Source of the DNA: a virus
DNA: 33,919 bases
Virus record (IMG/VR): IMGVR_UViG_3300000117_000115
Coordinates: 1 to 33,919 of that record
Direction: 5' to 3' (one strand)
The notes under the pieces were generated by a model. It was given only the letters and a program-made list of their open reading frames with translations. It ran no database searches and had not been told where the DNA came from. Position numbers and translations under genes: made by a program. Positions 8,701-16,129 of this stretch are shown piece after piece. Every line of letters starts with the position of its first letter. Position 1 is the stretch's first letter.

Positions 8701-11700
8701 ACCAAAGAAATCTACTATGTCTGCCTCTTTTGTAAAGTTATATTCTTGGTTTAATTCTTTTCCTACAGTTTGCTTAACTAAATCTCTAACTTTACCAAAC
8801 GCGTTTGCCTTTCTTAGCTCTCTTAAGTTTTCTGGCTTAGATAAGTGCTCAGCTATATGGCTAAACAGCTCCCAGTCTTTTGCTTTAGCGGCTTCCCATG
8901 GTGTTTTTTCTACATCAAACTGACGATTCTGCTCTACTATTTGATCGTAAAGATTTTCAAAAAGCGGTAACTCTCCATCTGGACCTACGCCAAGTTTAAT
9001 TTCTTTAGCTATACCCATAAGTTTTTGCACAAAATCGCTTTTAAATCTAGCGTTAGTGCCAAACAGTATTTCCATACCTGAGTGACCTAGCTCGTGCGGA
9101 GCATATCCTTCTGCAAATTTTTCTACGTTATATCTTATTACTACTGTTGAGCCTTTAACTTTTTTACCCATTAAGCCGACGTCCATTATATTACCGTCTT
9201 TATCTTTGTAATAGACCTCTGCGTTTCTATTACCCATAGGTTCCATTAAGATCTCGTAGTTAGCAGCGCCTGATCCACTAGGCTTCTTGTTAACCTCTCT
9301 TACCTTACCAGTTCTTTTATCTCGTATTACATACGTATCAGAGCTACCGTATTCTACTTCAACGTTAGCGCCTTTTTCTTTATAGTGCTTAACTTGCTCT
9401 AAGGTTCTAGTCTTTAATTTTGAAGCGCCTATAGTTCTATCCATTAAGTCTAAACCATCTTCACTTCTTCTTAATTGCTGCGATAGATTTTGACTTAACT
9501 GGTACATGTCTACAAGATATTCTTGAGTCATGGGCTCTCCGTTCTTTTTCTTCGTACGCCACTTCCTCATTCCAGGTCTTTCGATTATTTCAAAATCTTT
9601 TGTCTGGTAGTTCTTTTTACTAGGTACTTCAAAAACTTCACCTGTTGTTTTATTTCTAACAACGTAGTTGTCTCGTGTTTCAAAGATAGCGTCTTCTGCT
9701 TCTTTTTTAGCTTCTCTTAAACTTTGTACTGTACCGGCTTTTTTGTAAGCAGCTTTATGTGTAAAACCAAAAGCGGTACCCATGGCCCAGTTGTTAGCCC
9801 AGCGTTGTAAGTTACTTGATGCATCGCCATAATGCTCTTCTATCATACCGCTAAACTCTTCGTAACCCATTAAGTCGTCAGTTAAAGCAAGCCCAAGCTC
9901 TCCAATCTCGCTACCAACAGTGAAACTTAAAGGTCCTTTAAATGATAAGTTATATATTTTTTCTAGCCTTGGAGCGTTGTTAGCCATCATAGCACCAAAT
10001 CTAGTTTTTTGAAAGGCTGGGCTAAACGTGCTTGCGTTTATACTACCTAGCATCGGCGATAGAATATGTGTTGCACCACCAAAACCAAAACCAGTAGCAA
10101 AAGCCTCTAGTCTCGCGCCTTCAGAAGAAGGTAAAGAAGCAAACTTTGCACCTTCAATAGTAGACTCAGTTAGAAAAACTCCAACTTTAGAAGCAAAGCT
10201 AGGGCCTTTAGTTGGTAAGTAGTTACCAGCTGTTAGAAACTTCTGAACCGCGCCGGCTCCTTTGAAACCAGCGTTTGCCGCTGCTACTTCTGCTTGGGCT
10301 AATGTTAAAGCTCGTGTTCCGTTCCAATATCTCTTAGCTTTATGCGCTGCAAGTATCATATCTAAGCTTTTAGTACCACCAGCAAAAATTCTAGCTCCTC
10401 TTAATGCAGCTGTAGCTTGGTTTACCACGGCAAACTCAACAAGTATACCTGCGCTAGAAGCAAGACCCTCGCCAAATTGTTCTCCAAAACTTCTATCAAC
10501 ATAAGCTTTTTGATCTCCTCTAATTTCAATACCAGCGTTAGTTAAAACACTAGTATACTCGTCTATAACTTCTCTTTCTGTATAGTTACCATAACCAAAA
10601 GCCGCGCCTTCAGGATTAAACGCTTGCCCTATGCTATCTATAAAAGGCAGGCTCATAATAGCTAATCTTGTATAGTTTTGAGCGTTATTCTTTTCTATAG
10701 ATACAACATCTTCATTTAAAAGATATATTCTTTTTAATGCCTCTTGCTGTATTTTAAGGTCTCGCATTTGCTGCCTTAATATATTTCTTTGTGCAACTCC
10801 ATCTGCGTCAAAAACGTGATGGAATGTTGACGTACCGCCTTCTACCTTAGATCCAAATAAGTCTGTATGGTATTGAATAAACATCCCTTCTCCATCAGCA
10901 TAGTTAGACTTAATCAACGCCTCGCGCACAGTTATATCTCTAACATCTACACCAGAATGTATATGATGCCCTGACCTCGAAAGTGTAGTGGGGTCGCTAA
11001 CTTGAACCCGTTCCTCAAGAGTTAATTCCGGTCGATAAAACTCAAACCTTTGAACTTCGTTTAACTTTGCGTTTAAAACAGCTAGAGCCTTAGCATTTTT
11101 TTCATAAGCCTCTCTAGCCATATCTCTTGGCGTTAAGTGTGGATTACTTGCAAATTCTGCTCTTAATTCTTTTTCTTGCTGCTGTATTTCTCCACTAACG
11201 TCTTCAGTATTTTCAGTAACAAATGGATTGTCTTTACCAACTGGTCTAATTAATTGCCCTGTAGTTAAATCAAATAGCATCTCATATTCTCCACCTTCTT
11301 CTCTAACTTTCCGTATGATATCGTCTCTTCTTTTTAGATAATGCTGAAGCTCAGCGTAACGCAAGTTTTCTTGATTATCTAATAACACGTTAATGCTAGC
11401 CAACTCTCTCATTAAAGGATCTTCAATAGTATTAATCTGAGAGGCTGTATATGTTTTAAAGAATTGCTCTGCGTCTTTTATGCTTACGGTTCGTCCTTCT
11501 TCAGGATAATAAACCTTATCCCAAGGAACTGGTTCGCCCGGGTGGAGCTCGGTAAGCGTTATGTCTCCTTGTAATAATCGCTCATCAAAGCCAGCTGCTA
11601 AGTTGTCTAAACCTTTGTTTTCGCGACTCTCAATTTCAGCGTGATACCTTTCTTTAATAATGTGATCTATATCTGAATCAGTTAAAGCAGGATAAGCCTT

Positions 11701-13344
11701 TCTAACTTTTTCACCAAACACCGTCCAAGCATCTTCAGTACCTAAACGACCCTTTATTTCTTTAAGAGCATCATCTACTGTAATAATTCCGGCTTTTATA
11801 TCTTCAACACGTTTTGGGTCGTCCATAAAAGCATGGAAACCGCTTCCACCATCTCCAAAATAATTATCTAGCCAACCTCTTTCAAACGCTTCTTTTTGCT
11901 CTACCCACTCTTCTCCTTTTTCATCAGTTAAAGTAGGATCTTCCTCTAAAAACTTAATTAAATCTGTAGCAAACTCAGTGCTACTTCTAAGATTAAAATT
12001 CCTCGCTACGCCGTGAGAATTAGTTACAGTTATGTTGTTAACGCTAAGATACGTGCCAGTACCTTCAGAGTATTCTCCAATACCTTCTTCTACTATGTAT
12101 TCATTAGGAAGATATCTTGTAAGCGCCTCTGCAATGTTCTCTTCAGACCACCAGCCACCAATATTTGTGTTAATAATTTCAGTTACAACTTCTCTAGCTT
12201 TTGTCTTTTCTTTTTTAGCTACAGCTTTTTGATACACTTTAAGAGCTTCGTTATATGGCTCTACAACCTCTTGATTATATAACTCCTGTACCTTATTAGA
12301 CCACTGCTCTTGCATAGCCTCTTGTGCCTTTTGAATCTCTTCGGCCGTTGCGTTGGGTGGTATTACAGGTGCATCAAGTTCGATTTTATTTAATCGATCA
12401 CTGTTTTCATTATACCAATTACTGATACCTTGTATCTCAGGTTTTTCAGCGTTGTTAGCTCTAACAAGATTTTCTTCAGAACTATAACCTTGTTCTTGTG
12501 ATTGAAGAAGACCAGCGCCTTCTTCTCTCATCTTAGCCAAAAGAGCCTCTTTTTCTTTATCTTCTTCTGACGGCTCTTCTCCGTACATTATTAAATCCGT
12601 AATCCTCTGCTCTTCTTCAGAAATCTGTCCTGGTGTAGGGCCATTTAAACGCGCTTGTTCCGCTTTATGTAGAGCAAGCTGCAACTCATCTCCACTGAAT
12701 TGCATTAAATCCGTAATCCTCTGCTCTTCTTCAGAAATCTGCATTGGCGTAGGACCTTCTAAACGCTTTTGTTCTGCTTCACGCAAAAGAGCCGCGAGCT
12801 CTAGACTTCTCTGATATTCAGGAGTGCTCGTGTCTATACCAAAGCTAGCAGCTAAGCCAAACGGATCATTTTCATTTGTATATTCGGGGACTTGCGACGT
12901 TGTTGGCTCTGGTACATCTAGGCTTAAATTAAGTAATGATTGATCAAAATCAATAACTCCAGTAGTGTCTGGCCTATCGTAGGAAACCTCAGGCATCTGT
13001 ATGTTTTGTGAAACATCAAAAGTGCTCTTTATCTGCGTTCCAAAAAGCCCTGTCGTTGTATTGTCTTCTTCAGTTGTGTCAGGACGAGTGACACCTACGT
13101 CAAGCATAGTGCTGCCTATATTACGCTTTACTGTAGTACCTTGTGAAGTAGGCTGTGATTCAGGTAAACCAATAGAGTAATCTCTTTGAAAATCACTAAA
13201 ACTATTAGTATACAAATCGCTTTGTACAGCAAGTTTATTATATAGTTCTCTAGCACCTTCTGGTGAACCATAGTCTATTTTAAACTGATCAAACGAGTTT
13301 GTATAAAGCTCTTGTTGAAATAACTTTGTATATAATTCTTGCAT
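2746..13344 (-). CDS. Giant polyvalent internal virion (ejection) protein
   Basis: This 3532-aa frame has no internal stop. Two LYTNSF-type motifs (residues 3-57) and a 38-residue repeat open it. Residues about 890-1200 are Ala/Gly-rich and hydrophobic, possibly a membrane-interacting region. HELGH at 1417-1421, in HELGHSGM, is a zincin (HExxH) metalloprotease-like site; a Glu in WELFSHIAEHLS may be the third ligand. DFDET at 2588-2592, the LTAR Thr at 2667 and DD at 2723-2724 form a complete HAD phosphatase motif set. Residues about 3000-3240 are a helical domain I recognise from giant marine phage proteins. A charged coiled coil (about 3408-3468) leads to twin C-x9-C-x10-C-x2-H knuckles (Cys3471 to His3495 and Cys3507 to His3531). 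By position after two smaller internal proteins it matches T7 gp16, but at more than twice the length. It is probably packaged and ejected with the DNA. Enzyme activities are predicted only. Confidence 0.85.
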   Translation of the reverse strand: MQELYTKLFQQELYTNSFDQFKIDYGSPEGARELYNKLAVQSDLYTNSFSDFQRDYSIGLPESQPTSQGTTVKRNIGSTMLDVGVTRPDTTEEDNTTTGLFGTQIKSTFDVSQNIQMPEVSYDRPDTTGVIDFDQSLLNLSLDVPEPTTSQVPEYTNENDPFGLAASFGIDTSTPEYQRSLELAALLREAEQKRLEGPTPMQISEEEQRITDLMQFSGDELQLALHKAEQARLNGPTPGQISEEEQRITDLIMYGEEPSEEDKEKEALLAKMREEGAGLLQSQEQGYSSEENLVRANNAEKPEIQGISNWYNENSDRLNKIELDAPVIPPNATAEEIQKAQEAMQEQWSNKVQELYNQEVVEPYNEALKVYQKAVAKKEKTKAREVVTEIINTNIGGWWSEENIAEALTRYLPNEYIVEEGIGEYSEGTGTYLSVNNITVTNSHGVARNFNLRSSTEFATDLIKFLEEDPTLTDEKGEEWVEQKEAFERGWLDNYFGDGGSGFHAFMDDPKRVEDIKAGIITVDDALKEIKGRLGTEDAWTVFGEKVRKAYPALTDSDIDHIIKERYHAEIESRENKGLDNLAAGFDERLLQGDITLTELHPGEPVPWDKVYYPEEGRTVSIKDAEQFFKTYTASQINTIEDPLMRELASINVLLDNQENLRYAELQHYLKRRDDIIRKVREEGGEYEMLFDLTTGQLIRPVGKDNPFVTENTEDVSGEIQQQEKELRAEFASNPHLTPRDMAREAYEKNAKALAVLNAKLNEVQRFEFYRPELTLEERVQVSDPTTLSRSGHHIHSGVDVRDITVREALIKSNYADGEGMFIQYHTDLFGSKVEGGTSTFHHVFDADGVAQRNILRQQMRDLKIQQEALKRIYLLNEDVVSIEKNNAQNYTRLAIMSLPFIDSIGQAFNPEGAAFGYGNYTEREVIDEYTSVLTNAGIEIRGDQKAYVDRSFGEQFGEGLASSAGILVEFAVVNQATAALRGARIFAGGTKSLDMILAAHKAKRYWNGTRALTLAQAEVAAANAGFKGAGAVQKFLTAGNYLPTKGPSFASKVGVFLTESTIEGAKFASLPSSEGARLEAFATGFGFGGATHILSPMLGSINASTFSPAFQKTRFGAMMANNAPRLEKIYNLSFKGPLSFTVGSEIGELGLALTDDLMGYEEFSGMIEEHYGDASSNLQRWANNWAMGTAFGFTHKAAYKKAGTVQSLREAKKEAEDAIFETRDNYVVRNKTTGEVFEVPSKKNYQTKDFEIIERPGMRKWRTKKKNGEPMTQEYLVDMYQLSQNLSQQLRRSEDGLDLMDRTIGASKLKTRTLEQVKHYKEKGANVEVEYGSSDTYVIRDKRTGKVREVNKKPSGSGAANYEILMEPMGNRNAEVYYKDKDGNIMDVGLMGKKVKGSTVVIRYNVEKFAEGYAPHELGHSGMEILFGTNARFKSDFVQKLMGIAKEIKLGVGPDGELPLFENLYDQIVEQNRQFDVEKTPWEAAKAKDWELFSHIAEHLSKPENLRELRKANAFGKVRDLVKQTVGKELNQEYNFTKEADIVDFFGNYIESINRGKNSLKVLEHLQDVIAEPSSPEAREMEKLYNEQGIHFTETSRLASESNRRRDLIKENVDLFKNKPEGYEAKMQENIQAIRSIDDLLVINRPAQNESDNARKERVNRIHAGHKDVMFSEDLVGRDAQRQGEAIDAIISSYRGKTIAVAKSQGRFETPTFENMSKSEREDFAWDITRPELLKHLDAFNRKFRETDGKEGVENDDLDAYLNSYIVNKLGTALKRPGIEKTEFTGTTTDLKPGQEPAYTPSEMKLNNKTDARLRIDIRERLTDNAPEERKSKIQEGIKEHGKFVKDYIETTSDAPTSYRDLKNIKTPKEIVDKVFGKNTAERIETIGRTLDIAKKSALPEGTLSTRTGNVELEGKAIGVANTLQTINIAKKGQPANYKEVLYGTPKKFAEFVSKETGRLTAEADPTGQGNTPKQLLKLSRAETLKRLGIKEVEVGGGEVRYDIDNTIAKEYASEPGSKSEKAIARNIEGIRKNYMEEVVRGMTYQVAMENLPAVSQKLGIATEILANQISAGKARLASKTLEMKDFTEQMEFLDQIESKEFKDLYEKAVADREEKAFEHAMITHFANNPVENISKADIKNIAKQLEAQFTFTTMTPKRAIEASMKAVAYPKSLQSIEAKYGFEALETISLYDSIEGIREGQAAFTMEGGIIETLTRTKGKGAFEALIKEGISKGAGLGTYRAERRNEKGDLVDVGGTVIKTAEQNMIEGNTQFRSSNRFALFETAAKAQEAADAVYARLESEGVKLEEYTGSQRSLSDAVGKKKRVLEGVTGKDGSWDLEARDKFDSIGEENKKALFNGKGRSSVVETMKDMYANGDITYRQVRQIVEGQGGPMEGLIKKSASLAVLPEMSRADIEAKYGKNWVLEHTTPAQYVKARIYDYILSGGKAPQAKALELTLRDYHTTLIPESLDTMVNKILKTDLPSFHVPGMDPIESRYYMANHKSPFDLSLVNYRNNKVYSKTGLSVAEVSKRGAMLRESYAEMISPRFAEKNLEPTRMLEQMENMKKAVANSRNPRAKKKGMSTFDFDETLIVDGENFVVATKDGKRVEISSEQWPIEGPKYAEQGYEFDFSDFANVRGGTDGPLLQKMRNQISKYGSNNVFVLTARQQASAEPIHSWLRSKGIDIPLENITGLGKSEGAAKAQWMLEKFAEGYNDMYFVDDALPNVEAVKQVLSQLDVKSNVQQARRLASKDMNLEFNQMIERKTGIGYQKIFSGAKGKMLGKRRYTQSIVVPGAQDFMGLMQNFMGKGKQGNADRAFFEENLVKPFARATKEMNESRQRSSEDLKALYKDIPSVKRKLNKRLPGSAFTYDQAIRTYLWEKNGFDIPELSMRDLKSLTDVVNKDVELRNFAEQLNMIGKGTWVEPSANWIGETIVSDLFNLNNKARRAEYLQEWQENIDTIFSPTNLNKIEATQGSKFREALEDSIYRMKTGSNRPTGANRLTNQFNNWINGSVGATMFLNMRSAMLQTISATNYINWSFNNPVAAARAFGNQKQYWKDFSTLWNSPMLKQRRAGLEYNVQEAELAAAMAGQKNKAKAAVAWLIKKGFTPTQIADSFAIASGGATHFRNNVRRLMKTGLSKAEAEQQAFLEFQELTETNQQSSRADLISQQQASGLGRTILAWSNTPMQYMRIQEKAARDIVNGRGDLKTNMSKIAYYGVIQSAIFSALQNALFRFGLEEEDENNEADNKDLNSAIDRTVNTVIDSQLRGTGVLGAALSAIRNTVLEFEKQEAKAYDDSFLSSPDHSRTVLQLTSFSPVISSKLRKLYSAGNEWNYNREAISEMGFDIDNPAIHAGANVIEALSNLPVARLVQKVDNIQGVLDSNNETWQRVALLMGYPKWQLGIEDTEVEEAKQRGRDKVKAKKEAEREIVKQQKEIQKVDEELAEIEDNMLDQDEEREQGAEEVQCAAVSRSGKRCSNMALPGENFCTIHQQVPQQEDEVQCSHIKKNGKRCKMKTKNKSGKCYYHD
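12590..12741 (-). repeat. Two identical 38-bp direct repeats inside the giant gene
   Basis: Bases 12590-12627 and 12704-12741 are identical over 38 bp, 114 bp (38 codons) apart and in frame. They encode QISEEEQRITDL twice. The similarity extends at protein level to a unit of about 38 residues starting with E-Q-x-R-L-x-GPTP. The flanks are diverged, so this looks like a recent partial duplication or conversion within the N-terminal, low-complexity part of the protein. Confidence 0.9.
13174..13338 (-). repeat. Tandem protein motif at the N-terminus of the giant protein
   Basis: Two copies of a motif about 25 residues long, E-L-Y-x-K-L followed by LYTNSF-x2-F-x3-Y, occupy residues 3-26 and 33-57, 31 residues apart. 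The DNA is diverged, so this is an older duplication than the 38-bp repeat. A short aromatic motif at the extreme N-terminus of a packaged giant protein could be a docking or packaging tag. That role is inference. Confidence 0.7.
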
Positions 13345-13346
13345 TA

Positions 13347-14543
13347 CTACTTGTTAAGTGACCCAGGTCCTAATCTATCTTTTGCAGCCGATGTCGATCT
13401 ATTGTCATCAAACGTACTATTAACGTTAGTTGTTACATAACCCATCACAATCTTTCTGAAAAGATCAACGTCTCCTTGAATCATACTAATAACCTTATTC
13501 CTATCTTCACCTTTAAGGGACACAATTAATTTTTGATCTTTTTCATCGATATTGCCGTCGTTATTAACATCAAGCGGAGGCAATTGATCTTTATCTGTAC
13601 CAATTAAAATATCTGTAAACAAAGCATCTGACTCCTGCAATATCTGTCTAAAGCTTTTGCCGTTGTTCATAAACACAGATCTGCTATTCATCATTCTATC
13701 AGCGTTATTATCATTAATGTTCGTGTTAACCCAATCGTTAGCCTCGTTAATTAACTCGTTACGCCTGTATGTGACAACAGGGTAATCATCGCCGGCTGGA
13801 GCATCTTCGGGTGGCGCAGGCATGATCGCAGCTGTTGCAGAAGTACGTCTCATAAGCTCTCCAAATGCTTTAGCTTCGTTAGCTGGTTTAGTAGCCATTT
13901 CAATAAACGAGGTTACATCTTTTTTATATATCTGCTGTGGTGGATCGCCATACTCAAAGTATGCTTCATTATCTTCATCGTACTTTAGCGTAGTGTTTTT
14001 TTGGCTTAATAACTCTTTCATATTATTAAGCATTGCAGTACCTCCCGGTATATTTTCTAGCATTTCTAAATCAAGACCAGAAGGCATAGCGTTTCCAGCT
14101 TCATCTACAGGATTCATTACATCTTCTAGTATAGTAACTTGTTCTTTCATACCTTGTATAGACGCGTTACGCTCACCCATTTCCTTGAGCATAGTCTCTT
14201 GCGTTTTTTTATCTGCGGCTAAAAACGCTTCACGTTGTTCTTCTTCAAAAACCTTTGCTTGATCAAATGTATTTGTTGAATAAGCGCTTTGTCTAGAGCC
14301 AAGGTTATCTAAAGCGGTGTTAAAACTTTCTACAGCTAACTCATGCCTTTCTTCTTCTGCTTGTCTAGCTCTACTAGCTGCTTCGACTGCTGCGCCTGCC
14401 TGTTGGCCAAGACCAATAAGTGCATCACCTGGCATTACATCATCTTCTTGACGTAGTCCAGCTTCTGCCGCGCCTTTAATACGGTCTAACGTATCTGCAC
14501 GTAATCTATAATCTAACGATCTGCTTGCTGCTTCTTTTGACAT
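13347..14543 (-). CDS. Internal virion protein, gp15-like by position, with EF-hand loop
   Basis: The 398-aa protein is mostly helical with Ala/Glu/Gln-rich stretches (residues about 45-115 look like a coiled coil). It sits between a 229-aa helical protein and the giant protein, the place of T7 gp15, so an internal core/ejection role is likely. Residues 325-336 read DVNNDGNIDEKD, a good EF-hand or dockerin-type calcium loop (D at 1, N at 3, D at 5, I at 8, D at 9 and 12). The final 20 residues are low-complexity. The gene is 2 bases from the giant gene (TAGTAATG) and 6 bases after the 229-aa gene. No catalytic motif is seen. The product name rests on gene order, not on recognised homology. 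Confidence 0.7.
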   Translation of the reverse strand: MSKEAASRSLDYRLRADTLDRIKGAAEAGLRQEDDVMPGDALIGLGQQAGAAVEAASRARQAEEERHELAVESFNTALDNLGSRQSAYSTNTFDQAKVFEEEQREAFLAADKKTQETMLKEMGERNASIQGMKEQVTILEDVMNPVDEAGNAMPSGLDLEMLENIPGGTAMLNNMKELLSQKNTTLKYDEDNEAYFEYGDPPQQIYKKDVTSFIEMATKPANEAKAFGELMRRTSATAAIMPAPPEDAPAGDDYPVVTYRRNELINEANDWVNTNINDNNADRMMNSRSVFMNNGKSFRQILQESDALFTDILIGTDKDQLPPLDVNNDGNIDEKDQKLIVSLKGEDRNKVISMIQGDVDLFRKIVMGYVTTNVNSTFDDNRSTSAAKDRLGPGSLNK

Positions 14544-14549
14544 ATTACT

Positions 14550-15239
14550 TTATTCTTGTGATCCTGATTGCATTGACATATACGCTTCCCTAAATTTCCT
14601 ACCCTCTTCATCACCCATACTTTTAGATATACCACCAACAGCCGCAGTTCCTAGACCTTGTACTCCTTGTTGTATACCCTCCATCTTCTGTTGCTGTGCT
14701 AGTCTTTGAGCTTCTCTTTGAACCGCTAGTTCATCTGCTGACATACCCATCAACGACTCTATCTTACCCATCTCAGCTTGTCTAGATATAAGTTCGCCCT
14801 CACGCTCAAGGCTGGCAAGTTTAGATGTTTCATCAGCTGCTCTCTGCTGGTTAGCAGCTTCTTGCGTGCCAATTGATGCCGATGCTTTCTGCGCATCTAA
14901 CGAACCTTGATTAGCTAACGTTTGAGCTAACGCAGCAATACCAGATCCACCAGCAGCACCTCTCATGCCTTGCATTAGATTAGCTTGTTGCTGCATTTGT
15001 TGTTGCTTCATAAACTCAGCTTCTTGTTGGTTTACTGTAAGATCTTCGTATGCGTTTTCTATATTAAGATAAGGATTACTTGTATCTAATCCTTTAAACA
15101 TTTCCTTCTGCGCGTCTAAATCTGCTGCCGCTTTTTTAGCCGCCTCTGCTGCTGCTTTAGATCTTTTAGCACCATCAATAGCTTTAATAGTACCACCAAT
15201 AGCTGATACAGCACCCGTCACTACTAATGCGAAACTCAT
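14550..15239 (-). CDS. Internal virion protein, gp14-like by position
   Basis: The 229-aa protein begins with a hydrophobic, Gly/Ala-rich segment (residues 3-20, ALVVTGAVSAIGGTIKAI), followed by Ala/Lys-rich, then Gln/Met-rich helices (QQQMQQQ around 80-86), and ends in a charged tail. This build, a membrane-active N-terminus plus long Ala/Gln helices, resembles the small ejection proteins of podoviruses such as T7 gp14. It lies directly before the 398-aa and giant proteins, as gp14 precedes gp15 and gp16. The start ATG follows the stop of the cupin-like gene by 3 bases. No enzymatic motif is visible. Moderately confident in the class, low confidence in exact equivalence. Confidence 0.7.
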   Translation of the reverse strand: MSFALVVTGAVSAIGGTIKAIDGAKRSKAAAEAAKKAAADLDAQKEMFKGLDTSNPYLNIENAYEDLTVNQQEAEFMKQQQMQQQANLMQGMRGAAGGSGIAALAQTLANQGSLDAQKASASIGTQEAANQQRAADETSKLASLEREGELISRQAEMGKIESLMGMSADELAVQREAQRLAQQQKMEGIQQGVQGLGTAAVGGISKSMGDEEGRKFREAYMSMQSGSQE

Positions 15240-15242
15240 AAT

Positions 15243-15716
15243 CTATTTATTTTTAATGTATTCATCGTATTGTTTATAGTCTACAGACACTGTCTCTCGT
15301 TCAATCTCGTCTATGTTAGTTGTGTTTGTAGGATTTTTATGGGTATTATACCATACTGAATTTTCGTGAGCGTATAAGACACGTTTAATACCTGGTGTAG
15401 CTATTATATGACAAGGTGCTACGTACTCTTTTGTTCCTTTTTCATCCGCAACTGATACGTGGCCTTCAGTTAGAAAGCACATATGTAGGTGTTTGTGTAT
15501 TGCGCCTACCACTGCTGAGTCTTTACGCATTGTCATCTTACGTATATACACACCTTCCATAAAAAAGTGCTCTATTGGTAGTACCTGACTATCAGTAACT
15601 ATAGGCTTATCCTCAGTGCCTTTGATAATATTTTCTCCGTCTGCTAATTCAAACAGATTTTGTTCGAGTTGTGTTACTGCTTTTCTAAAGCTTTTTTGTA
15701 ACTTGTTATCAGTCAT
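15243..15716 (-). CDS. Cupin-like protein
   Basis: The 157-aa protein has a central beta-rich core with features of cupin motif 1 (GAIHKHLHMCFLTEGHVSV: His-x-His-x-His, then E-G) and motif 2 (PCHIIATPGIKRVLYAHE: P-G and a later His). Cupins are small barrels that bind a metal through these His/Glu residues. Here the fold could serve as an enzyme or simply as a structural barrel. It is embedded among tail and internal virion genes, so a virion or assembly role is likely. I recall similar cupin-like proteins in marine phage structural clusters. A 46-base gap, the third largest in the window, separates it from the 121-aa gene upstream. Confidence 0.7.
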   Translation of the reverse strand: MTDNKLQKSFRKAVTQLEQNLFELADGENIIKGTEDKPIVTDSQVLPIEHFFMEGVYIRKMTMRKDSAVVGAIHKHLHMCFLTEGHVSVADEKGTKEYVAPCHIIATPGIKRVLYAHENSVWYNTHKNPTNTTNIDEIERETVSVDYKQYDEYIKNK

Positions 15717-15762
15717 TAAATTTAATTAAAGTATACTGATATATAGTTACACTTATTAGTGT

Positions 15763-16128
15763 TTATTTACTACTTTCAAAAGCATCCATGCCTATAGAGA
15801 ACAGCTCTGCTTCAGTTGTAGAGTTGTTTACGAACTTAACGCTAGCGTAGTATCCTAATATGGAACTTAAATTAGCTTTGTTATCTTTGCTAAACAATAC
15901 AAATTTGTTAGTGCTATTTAACGCACCTGGTAATATAGTGTCGCATATAACTACTGGGCTAGATGATTGAGCGTTGTTTATCTGTCTTATCTGCCCTATT
16001 TCTATAACAGATCCACTATTTTTTGTAAAACCACCGTCACTGGAGGTATCTACATAGTACGCAGTATCTCCAACTTGACACGAAGAGTTTAACGGCGCAG
16101 AGAACGTTAGAGTTAAAGAGTAAGGCAT
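15763..16128 (-). CDS. Small beta-rich structural protein
   Basis: The 121-aa protein alternates polar and hydrophobic residues throughout, with many Ser, Thr and Asn and few charges, which suggests an all-beta fold. It opens MPYSLTLTFSAPLNSS and contains the segment VGDTAYYV, a combination I recognise from marine phage late regions, where its role is not established. It starts at ATG 16128, one base after the stop of the 718-aa protein (TAATATG), so it is probably made together with it. A tail-fibre accessory, decoration or chaperone role is possible; nothing visible separates these. Confidence 0.75.
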   Translation of the reverse strand: MPYSLTLTFSAPLNSSCQVGDTAYYVDTSSDGGFTKNSGSVIEIGQIRQINNAQSSSPVVICDTILPGALNSTNKFVLFSKDNKANLSSILGYYASVKFVNNSTTEAELFSIGMDAFESSK

Positions 16129-16129
16129 A

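Noticed and set aside
12590-12741. CRISPR-like repeat
   Set aside because: Only two copies, in frame within a gene, and the intervening sequence codes for a related protein repeat.
2746-13344. Virion RNA polymerase in the giant protein
   Set aside because: I looked for DxDGD-type and T7-type polymerase motifs and found none; the acidic clusters are scattered.
15749-15762. Small hairpin ACACT/AGTGT after the 121-aa gene
   Set aside because: Only 5 bp, A/T-rich and without a T-tract; too weak to call a terminator.
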